Below the pieces are notes generated by a model that did not search any database, was not told the origin of the DNA, and saw only the letters and a list, made by a program, of their open reading frames with translations. A stretch of 14,445 nucleotides of DNA. It comes from Desulfobacteraceae bacterium. Lineage in GTDB: Bacteria > Desulfobacterota > Desulfobacteria > Desulfobacterales > SURF-15. Positions 6,838 through 12,741 of the stretch are shown piece by piece (position 1 is the first letter of the stretch; the number at the start of each line of letters is the position of its first letter). The position numbers and the translations under genes were made by a program. The DNA is taken from positions 1 to 14,445 of the forward strand of contig QZKK01000074.1 in assembly GCA_003599475.1 (NCBI GenBank). The letters are read 5' to 3'.

Positions 6838-8153
6838 TACGCGCTCCGCTGCCGGTTCTGGGCATGGTGCTGAAGGGGTATCCCCGCATATCCGAAACGT
6901 TCATATCAAACGAGTTGCTTCTGCTGGAAGAGCTCGGTTTTCCGCTGCATCTTTTTTCCATGCGGCGGCCGCGGGAAAACTTCTGCCACCCGAGCGTAAA
7001 AAAGATTCGGGCGAAGGTGGACTATCTTCCGGAAACACTTCTTGCATCGCTTCCCCGGCTTCTCCATCACAACGCAAAACTGGCCGGAAAGAGACCCGGC
7101 TTTTACCGCCAGGCGCTCGGAACAGCGGTCCGGCGGTTTGCCAGGACACGGAGATCGGCGACCCTCAAACACTTTCTGCAGGCCGGATATCTGGTCGAGT
7201 GTCTCATGGACCGTTCGGGTTCCGATCCGCAGGTTGTGCATCTGCACGCGCACTTTGCCCATTCGCCCGCCTCGGTCGCCATGTTCGCCGCCCGGTTGTC
7301 CGGTCTGCCGTTCAGCTTCACCGCTCATGCCAAAGACATTTACACTTCGGACCCCCGGCAACTGGCCGAAAAGATCGCGCTGGCGCAGTTTGCAGTCACC
7401 TGCACGAATTACAACCGGAGCTATTTAAACGCACTGGCCGGCGATTCAAGCCGTTTCTCACCCTATTCTTCCATCGGACCGGTTCAGACCCCCATCTACC
7501 GGGTTTATCACGGCATCGACCCTGCGCTTTTTTCCGGTGGAGCAGCCCGCATCGGGACAAAACCGCCTTTTCGGATCCTGACGGTGGCCCGCCTGACCCG
7601 AAAGAAGGGGATACCGACGGTGCTGAAGGCGATTCGACATCTTGCGGATGCGGGGATTTCGATCCGGTACACCCTCATCGGGGATGGAGAAGAGCGGAAG
7701 AAAACGCTTTCGATGATCAGGGAGCTGCGGCTGGAAAATTCTACCCGATGGCTCGGCACCCAGCCTCACGATGTCGTTTTGAAGCATTACCGGAGCGCCG
7801 ACCTGTTTGTCCTCGGAAGCGAGGTGGCAACCGACGGGGACAGGGACGGGATTCCCAATGTATTATTGGAAAGCATGGCCATGGGAGTGCCGGTGGCGGC
7901 CACCCGGATATCGGCCATTCCGGAGGCGATCGAAGACGGGAAAACCGGTCTTTTGGTCCCCCCGGGCGAGCCGGAAGCCCTGGCCCGTTCCATGAAACGA
8001 CTGTTGACCGAAGGCGCGCTGCGCGAAAAGGTGATTCGAAACGCCCGCGACAGTGTGATCGCGCATTTCGACAACCGGATCCTCGTTCGCCGCCTGGCTG
8101 CGATCTTCAAAGAAAAAATACCGGCATTCCAGAAACTTGCCATCCAGTCATGA
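6834..8153 (+). CDS. GT4 glycosyltransferase, WcaL/ExoL-like
   Basis: This 439-aa protein starts at the ATG overlapping the previous stop (ATGA at 6834-6837); the reading frame is open further upstream but only inside the preceding gene. The N-terminal acceptor half has the hallmark KGYPRISETFISNELLLLEE (14-33) and HLHAHFAHSPASVAMFAARL (136-155), as in colanic-acid and exopolysaccharide GT4 enzymes. YHGID (225-229) opens the linker. The donor half has ILTVARLTRKKGI (248-260), a GDGEE loop at 283-287, and the EX7E position occupied by Asp338/Glu346 in DGIPNVLLESMAMG. The Glu-to-Asp change is conservative. No membrane segments are evident. It is translationally coupled on both sides, so its product is probably made in fixed ratio with the other transferases. 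Retaining chemistry is expected from the family; the sugar is unknown. Confidence 0.9.
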   Translation: MIRAPLPVLGMVLKGYPRISETFISNELLLLEELGFPLHLFSMRRPRENFCHPSVKKIRAKVDYLPETLLASLPRLLHHNAKLAGKRPGFYRQALGTAVRRFARTRRSATLKHFLQAGYLVECLMDRSGSDPQVVHLHAHFAHSPASVAMFAARLSGLPFSFTAHAKDIYTSDPRQLAEKIALAQFAVTCTNYNRSYLNALAGDSSRFSPYSSIGPVQTPIYRVYHGIDPALFSGGAARIGTKPPFRILTVARLTRKKGIPTVLKAIRHLADAGISIRYTLIGDGEERKKTLSMIRELRLENSTRWLGTQPHDVVLKHYRSADLFVLGSEVATDGDRDGIPNVLLESMAMGVPVAATRISAIPEAIEDGKTGLLVPPGEPEALARSMKRLLTEGALREKVIRNARDSVIAHFDNRILVRRLAAIFKEKIPAFQKLAIQS

Positions 8154-9265
8154 ACATCTGCTTCTATGCACCGTTTAAACCGCTCACGCATCCGGATCCT
8201 TCCGGGGATCAAACCATCGGAAGGGATCTTTATGCCTATCTGGCTCGGAAAGGACATCGGGTCTGGACGGCCGGCACGCTGCGCTGCAGATGGATCTACT
8301 GGAAACCCTGGCAGTTTTCGAGGATCCTGCTGGAGGGACTCGGCGCCCTGCGGAGAGTGCGTCGAAACGGGCCCGATGTATGGTTGACCTATCATACGTA
8401 CTATAAGGCACCCGACCTGCTCGGGCCGGCGATCTGCCGCCGGACAAAAGTTCCCTATGTCATCTTCCAGGGAGTCTATTCCACCAAGAGGCGACGCCGG
8501 GTCAGGACCTGGCCGGGATTCGTTCTCAATACCCATGCGCTCCGCACGGCGGAGAAGGTATTTACCAATAAACGGAAGGATCTGAAGAACCTGAAACGGA
8601 TCGTGCCTGCGGACCGCCTCACGTATGTATCGCCGGGGGTTGACACCGGCGCCTTCATGTTTTCTGAAAGGGAAAGGGCGGTGCTTCGAGGCGCCTGGGG
8701 GGTGGGAGAGGATCCGGTGGTTCTTTCGGCCGCCATGTTCCGGGCGGGCATGAAATCGGAGGGAATTGCCTTGGTGATCCGGGCCTGCGGCCGATTGGCC
8801 CGAACGGGGAAACGGTTTCACCTGGTGATTGCAGGTGACGGTAAAATGAAGCACGATCTCGTGCGCCTTGCCGATGAAGTCCTTCCCGGAAGGGTTCGAT
8901 TCGTTGGAAAAGTCTCCCGTGCCGGTATGCCGTCCTTCTACAGCGCAGGAGACCTCTTCGCGTTTCCCGGAATCCGCGAATCCCTCGGGATGGTCTATCT
9001 GGAAGCGCAGTCCTGCGGGCTTCCGGTCGTCGCCTTTTCAAACGAAGGCACCCCGGAGGTGATCCGGCACCGGCAGACGGGTATTCTCGCTCCCGCCTAC
9101 GATTTCGATTCTTTCGAAACGGGAATCGAAGTCCTGCTGGACTCGCCCGATTTAAGCCGGCATATGGGGCGGAAAGCGCGCGCCTATGTCCTAAGCGTCC
9201 ACGATCTTGAGACAAACTATGCTCTGGTAGAGAAAGAACTCAGGGAGATTGTCGATGGAGGATAA
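8150..9265 (+). CDS. GT4 glycosyltransferase, second in operon
   Basis: This 371-aa protein starts at the ATG that overlaps the previous stop (ATGA at 8150-8153). The N-terminus begins MNICFYAPFKPLTHPDPSGD, a typical first strand plus Gly loop of GT4 enzymes that bind sugar acceptors. YVSPGVDTGAF (159-169) is the linker motif. The donor domain shows LVIAGDGKMKHDL (225-237) and a full EX7E pair Glu277/Glu285 in RESLGMVYLEAQSCGLPVV, followed by NEGTPEVI. The central region 114-150 is very basic (KRRRRVR), which would suit membrane or lipid-linked acceptor contact; that is an inference. Its last 11 bases overlap the start of the phosphatase gene. Retaining transfer of a hexose is likely; specificity is unknown. 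Confidence 0.9.
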   Translation: MNICFYAPFKPLTHPDPSGDQTIGRDLYAYLARKGHRVWTAGTLRCRWIYWKPWQFSRILLEGLGALRRVRRNGPDVWLTYHTYYKAPDLLGPAICRRTKVPYVIFQGVYSTKRRRRVRTWPGFVLNTHALRTAEKVFTNKRKDLKNLKRIVPADRLTYVSPGVDTGAFMFSERERAVLRGAWGVGEDPVVLSAAMFRAGMKSEGIALVIRACGRLARTGKRFHLVIAGDGKMKHDLVRLADEVLPGRVRFVGKVSRAGMPSFYSAGDLFAFPGIRESLGMVYLEAQSCGLPVVAFSNEGTPEVIRHRQTGILAPAYDFDSFETGIEVLLDSPDLSRHMGRKARAYVLSVHDLETNYALVEKELREIVDGG

Positions 9266-9941
9266 CCCGATCGTCACTCATTTTAACCCAGGGATCACCC
9301 GTTTCGGCCCGAGGGTCACCCGTTTCGGATTGATCCGCCATGCGGAGACGGCCTGGAATCGCGAGAACCGGATCCAGGGACATCTGGATTCATCCTTGAC
9401 GAAATCAGGACGTGCGCAGGCGTACCGATGGGGGCTGTCCCTGAAGCGCTTCCCGTGGGACCGGATTCTTTCGAGCGATCTGGGTCGTGCAGCGACGACC
9501 GCAGCCCTGGTGAATCTCACACTCGATCTGCCGATCCAAACCGATCCGGGCCTGCGGGAGCAGAGTTGGGGGCTTTGGGAAGGGAAAAAAATCGATGAGA
9601 TCCCGGCCTCGGAGGATCTGACGGGCTGCGGGTGGCGTTTCCGCCCGCCGGGAGGGGAAGGACGGGAAACCGTTCGGGAACGGGCCGCCGGCGTCCTTTC
9701 CAGGAAAGCGGCGGAATGGCCGGGACAAAATATCCTGGTTGTCACCCACGAAGGTGTATTGAAGTGTCTGACTTATCGTCTCTTGGGGCGAAGCTTTCTT
9801 CCTTCCGAACCGCCGCTTCTGAAAGCCGGCCACCTCCACAGGCTCAAATACGAGATCGTAAATGAAACAGGTCATGAGAAGGGTTGCCTGCGCATCGAAA
9901 TAATCAATGCAGTCGATTTGAACGAGATCGAAGAAGCATGA
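9255..9941 (+). CDS. Histidine phosphatase (phosphoglycerate-mutase-like)
   Basis: This 228-aa cytoplasmic phosphatase of the histidine phosphatase superfamily uses a phospho-His intermediate. The catalytic motif is LIRHAETAWN with His29 and Arg28. SSDLGRAATTA supplies Arg78, Glu102 in LREQSWGLWEG is the likely proton donor, and VVTHEG gives the second His165. The ATG at 9255 is preferred because AGGGAG lies 7 nt upstream; a TTG at 9249 is too close to it. Residues 7-27 hold three in-frame 7-residue repeats (VTHFNPG, ITRFGPR, VTRFGLI), so the protein has an extra N-terminal tail before the usual first strand. Lying among glycosyltransferase genes, it may remove phosphate from a phosphorylated glycoside, as glucosyl-3-phosphoglycerate phosphatases of this superfamily do; that role is inferred. 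A CobC-like alpha-ribazole phosphatase is less likely because no cobalamin gene is near. Confidence 0.9.
   Translation: MEDNPIVTHFNPGITRFGPRVTRFGLIRHAETAWNRENRIQGHLDSSLTKSGRAQAYRWGLSLKRFPWDRILSSDLGRAATTAALVNLTLDLPIQTDPGLREQSWGLWEGKKIDEIPASEDLTGCGWRFRPPGGEGRETVRERAAGVLSRKAAEWPGQNILVVTHEGVLKCLTYRLLGRSFLPSEPPLLKAGHLHRLKYEIVNETGHEKGCLRIEIINAVDLNEIEEA
9273..9335 (+). repeat. Three in-frame 21-bp tandem units at the 5' end of the phosphatase gene
   Basis: The units start at 9273, 9294 and 9315. The second and third share TCACCCGTTTCGG exactly; the first is more divergent (GTCACTCATTTTAACCC). They encode T-[HR]-F-[NG] heptapeptides, and the last unit is the normal first beta strand of the enzyme. 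This looks like local duplication of the gene start. Confidence 0.65.
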
Positions 9942-11092
9942 AAATCCTCCAATACAGCCAACACATCTGGGGCGTCGGGCACTTCTTCAGAGGTCTTGAG
10001 ATCTCAAAGGCCCTGGAAGGCCATGAGGTTGTACTGATCACCGGAGGAGACCGGCTGGAGTTTCCGCTTCCCGTCCATGTCCGGGAGCGCCGTTTGCCCG
10101 GCATCATGACAGGAAAAAACCCCAAGCAGCTCGTTGCCGTCCAAAGGGGAGCAACCCTCGGGAAGACCCGGAGGGAGCGGGAAAAGAAGCTTCTAGAGAT
10201 CTATCTGCAGGAAGCCCCCGATGTTTTTCTGATCGAATTCTACCCCTTCGGGCGGAATGCGTTCCGATTCGAACTGGATCCTCTCCTTGAGAAGATTCGA
10301 AAAGAGGCGCTTCCCAAGAGTCTTGTGGCTTGCAGCCTGAGGGATATCCTGGTCGAAAAGACCGATCCCCTTTATGAAGAGCGGGTGATCGGGAAGCTGA
10401 ACCGGTTTTTCGACGCCCTTCTCATCCATGCCGATCCTTCCGTAGTCAGACTGGATGAGACCTTCGGACGCATGGGAGATATCGGGATTCCCGTCGTCTA
10501 TACGGGCTTTGTCGCATCCAGGCCGGCTCCGGGGGCACGATCGAGAATACGAAAGGAAAATGGAATCGGTGATGACGACTTCCTGATTGCCGCAAGCGCC
10601 GGGGGCGGCAAGGCCGGAGCTCCCCTGTTGAAATCGGTGGTGAAGGCGTTTCGCCGGATGCAGCCGGAAAAAGGATGTCATCTGCATGTTTTTTCAGGCC
10701 CCTATATGGATGCGGACGAGTACGAGGAATTGGCGGGTCTTGCAGGCGAGCGGACTCGCGTAACACGGTTTACATCCGACTTTCCGTCCTATCTTGCCGC
10801 ATCGGATCTTTCGGTCAGCATGGCCGGCTACAATACCTGCATGAATATCCTGTCGGCGGGCGTCAGGAGCCTGGTGTGGCCGTTTTCCTACGATCGTGAG
10901 CAAGGGATCCGGGCGCAGCGGCTCGCCCGGATGGGCGCTCTTCGGATCCTATCGGACGCCGATCTCGTACCCGAGCGGTTGGCGCATCTGCTGATGGAGA
11001 ACCTTTTGGAGGGGATGCCTTCCCCATACCGGGTAGATCTCGAGGGCGCTTTCCGCACGGCGAAATGGCTCATGGAAAGAGTGGGGGATTGA
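9938..11092 (+). CDS. MurG-like GT-B glycosyltransferase (COG4671-type), second copy
   Basis: This 384-aa protein starts at the ATG overlapping the phosphatase stop (ATGA at 9938-9941). It is a distant paralogue of the first operon gene. Shared signatures include the N-terminal GVGHFFRGLEISKAL (12-26; compare GLGHIRRTMAIA), SLRDILVE at 133-140, the donor-domain Gly loop SAGGGKAG at 220-227, MAGYNTCMNIL at 295-305, and DREQ at 319-322 in place of RKEQ. The acceptor half differs markedly between the two copies, so they probably recognise different acceptors while using similar donors. There are no membrane segments. It closes the operon; no terminator hairpin is visible after it, and the next promoter overlaps its stop codon. 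Confidence 0.86.
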   Translation: MKILQYSQHIWGVGHFFRGLEISKALEGHEVVLITGGDRLEFPLPVHVRERRLPGIMTGKNPKQLVAVQRGATLGKTRREREKKLLEIYLQEAPDVFLIEFYPFGRNAFRFELDPLLEKIRKEALPKSLVACSLRDILVEKTDPLYEERVIGKLNRFFDALLIHADPSVVRLDETFGRMGDIGIPVVYTGFVASRPAPGARSRIRKENGIGDDDFLIAASAGGGKAGAPLLKSVVKAFRRMQPEKGCHLHVFSGPYMDADEYEELAGLAGERTRVTRFTSDFPSYLAASDLSVSMAGYNTCMNILSAGVRSLVWPFSYDREQGIRAQRLARMGALRILSDADLVPERLAHLLMENLLEGMPSPYRVDLEGAFRTAKWLMERVGD

Positions 11093-11118
11093 TAAGATCG
11101 GCTCTTGTCTCATATAAT
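11089..11118 (+). promoter_or_regulatory. Near-consensus sigma70 promoter for the ABC module
   Basis: TTGATA (11089-11094) and a perfect TATAAT (11113-11118) are spaced by 18 bp. The -35 box overlaps the stop codon of the preceding glycosyltransferase gene (TGA at 11090-11092). Transcription would start near 11125, giving a leader of about 70 nt before the permease start. It allows the ABC genes to be expressed apart from the glycan operon. Confidence 0.65.
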
Positions 11119-11196
11119 AGAGTAAATCGCTTTAATTCCGATGTTTTTTAAGTCCGCAGGCGTCAAGGAGCCCCCTTTTCTGAGAATGGAGCCCGC

Positions 11197-11886
11197 GTGA
11201 ACTCATCAATAAATGCCGATATGGGAAAGGAAAGAGTTTCCCGGCTCGTCGTGCTTCCTTTCGGAAAATCCGTCGAAATCGCATACCGGAGCATCCGGGT
11301 TCGTTTCTTTCGCTCCCTGATCACCACGTTGAGCCTGGTTTTGGCGGTTTCATTCTTAAGCTTTATCCGCGTCAGCAACGACGCGGCAAACGGGCTGCTT
11401 TCCACCGGTGATCCGGATTTGCGGCAGGCGCTCATCCGTTCCGGCTACGATCTGGCAGAAGAAGACGCAAGCGTCGGAAGCAGTCCCAAGCAGCGGTGGA
11501 TCATCATCCTTTCGCTGCTGGTGTGCGTGGTGGGAATCGTCAATGCCCAGCTCATGGCTGTCACGGAGAGGTTTCGCGAAATCGGGACCATGAAATGCCT
11601 GGGTGCGCTCGACCGATTCGTATTGCGGCTGTTTCTTCTGGAGGCGGCCATGCAGGGGTTGGCGGGGGCAACCGCTGGGAGCCTGGCCGGCGCTTCGTTT
11701 TCCATCATAAGCGCGCTTCTGCGGTTCGGAAAGACTGCCTATCTGAATCTTCCGGGAGAAGAGGTCCTGTTTTCGATTTTTTTTTCGATCGTGGTGGGAT
11801 TCCTTCTGAGCCTTTTGGGGGTGCTTTACCCCGCTTTCCTTGCCTCTCGAATGCAGCCGGTCGAGGCGATGAGAGCCGAGCAATAG
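11197..11886 (+). CDS. Minimal FtsX/MacB-type ABC permease
   Basis: This 229-aa inner-membrane protein of the type VII (FtsX/LolC/MacB) permease family starts at GTG 11197 with GGAG 5 nt before it; ATG 11221 is an alternative. The cytoplasmic N-terminus has the amphipathic EIAYRSIRVRFFRS typical of the family. Four hydrophobic segments lie at about 41-57, 100-121, 145-175 and 189-216. The coupling-helix region reads TERFREIGTMKCLGA (123-137), the stretch expected to contact the ATPase, and the C-terminus ends in RMQPVEAMRAEQ, also usual. What is odd is the size: only about 42 residues (58-99) separate helices 1 and 2, where relatives carry a periplasmic domain of 100 to 250 residues. It is therefore complete in the membrane part but nearly lacks the periplasmic domain. 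The ATPase gene follows 12 bp downstream. Confidence 0.9.
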   Translation: MNSSINADMGKERVSRLVVLPFGKSVEIAYRSIRVRFFRSLITTLSLVLAVSFLSFIRVSNDAANGLLSTGDPDLRQALIRSGYDLAEEDASVGSSPKQRWIIILSLLVCVVGIVNAQLMAVTERFREIGTMKCLGALDRFVLRLFLLEAAMQGLAGATAGSLAGASFSIISALLRFGKTAYLNLPGEEVLFSIFFSIVVGFLLSLLGVLYPAFLASRMQPVEAMRAEQ

Positions 11887-11898
11887 AGGGTGTTATCG

Positions 11899-12633
11899 AT
11901 GACCGACAGCGGAAATATCGTACGGGTTTCAAACGTCACCAAGAACTTTCGACTGGGCAAGGTCGAAGTCCAGGCGCTCAAAGGGATCAACCTTGAGATA
12001 CCTACAGGCCATTACCTTTCCATCATGGGGCCTTCAGGATCCGGGAAAAGCACTCTGTTCAATATGATCGGCGGGCTGGACAAACCGACCACCGGCAAGG
12101 TCTTTATCGACGAAGTCGACATCGCGCAGTTGGACGCTTATGAGCTGGCATGGCTCCGATGCCGGAAAATCGGGTATATATTTCAAACCTTCAATATCAT
12201 ACAGGTCATGACCGCATTGGAGAACGTCACGCTGCCGATGATTTTTGCAGGATTCGGCGACGATGAAGCGGTCGAAAAGGGGATGCACCTGCTTGAGCTT
12301 GTCGGATTGGCGGACCGGTTTCAGCACAAGCCTTTTGAGCTCTCGGGCGGGCAGCAGCAGCGGGTGGCGGTCGCCCGGGCGCTGGCGAACGATCCGGCGA
12401 TCATCCTGGCGGATGAGCCCACCGGCAACCTGGATCTCAAAACAGGCGAGGAGATCATCAACCTTCTCAAGAATCTGAGCAAGGAGAGAAGGGTGACGGT
12501 CATTTCCGCAACCCATGACATCAAGATGCTCAATGTTTCGGACCAGGTGGTCTGGATACGAGACGGGCGCATCGATAAAATCGAAGACCGCAAGGATCTT
12601 TCCATCTCGGTCGGAAGGATCGACGAGCGGTAG
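11899..12633 (+). CDS. ABC transporter ATPase, LolD/MacB class
   Basis: This 244-aa cytoplasmic ATPase powers the adjacent FtsX-type permease. The start is ATG 11899, with GAGGG 8 nt upstream; a GTG at 11890 overlaps that site and is less likely. Walker A is GPSGSGKST (44-52), the Q-loop is Gln96 in YIFQTFN, the signature is LSGGQQQR (148-155), Walker B with catalytic Glu173 is IILADEP (168-174), and the switch is His206 in SATHD. All are intact. The length and the family-typical [10 protein letters not shown] at 105-114 match LolD/MacB/FtsE-type subunits. These machines extract lipoproteins, export small molecules or transmit force to periplasmic hydrolases; sequence alone does not decide which. 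The neighbouring genes favour a role in periplasmic signalling or extrusion rather than nutrient import. Confidence 0.95.
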   Translation: MTDSGNIVRVSNVTKNFRLGKVEVQALKGINLEIPTGHYLSIMGPSGSGKSTLFNMIGGLDKPTTGKVFIDEVDIAQLDAYELAWLRCRKIGYIFQTFNIIQVMTALENVTLPMIFAGFGDDEAVEKGMHLLELVGLADRFQHKPFELSGGQQQRVAVARALANDPAIILADEPTGNLDLKTGEEIINLLKNLSKERRVTVISATHDIKMLNVSDQVVWIRDGRIDKIEDRKDLSISVGRIDER

Positions 12634-12635
12634 AC

Positions 12636-12694
12636 GGGTTGCGGGTTACGGGCTGCGGGTTACGGGTTACGGGTTGCGGGCTGCGGGTTGCGGG
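12636..12694 (+). repeat. GGGTTRC heptamer array, G-quadruplex capable
   Basis: Nine GGG runs occur at an exact 7-bp period (12636, 12643, 12650, 12657, 12664, 12671, 12678, 12685, 12692), with 4-nt linkers TTGC, TTAC or CTGC. A further GGG is at 12700. This meets the G3-N1-7 rule for G-quadruplex formation twice over, in both the plus DNA strand and the mRNA. It begins two bases after the ATPase stop codon and ends about 47 bp before the M28-like gene start. It could reduce expression of the downstream gene relative to the ATPase. Confidence 0.85.
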
Positions 12695-12710
12695 TTTTAG
12701 GGTGTCTTCA

Positions 12711-12738
12711 TTCGATGTTGGACGTTCGAGCTTCATAA
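12711..12738. repeat. Degenerate TTCGANG heptamer array
   Basis: TTCGATG, TTGGACG, TTCGAGC and TTCATAA follow one another in 7-bp phase directly before the start of the M28-like gene. They occupy the place where its ribosome binding site should be, and no Shine-Dalgarno sequence is evident. A similar short run, TTCAACG-TTCAGCG, lies at 530-543. Confidence 0.45.
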
Positions 12739-12741
12739 AAT

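Noticed and set aside
7199..8149. In-frame upstream extension of the second GT4 gene, which would make a 688-aa protein
   Set aside because: The upstream part is out of frame with the first GT4 gene, lies wholly inside it, and has no GT features; the ATGA overlap at 8150 is the natural start.
12636..12702. Heptamer array considered as a CRISPR or as a protein-coding repeat
   Set aside because: The units are contiguous with no unique spacers and there are no cas genes. Although short frames cross it, it starts after the ATPase stop codon and has no plausible start or ribosome binding site.
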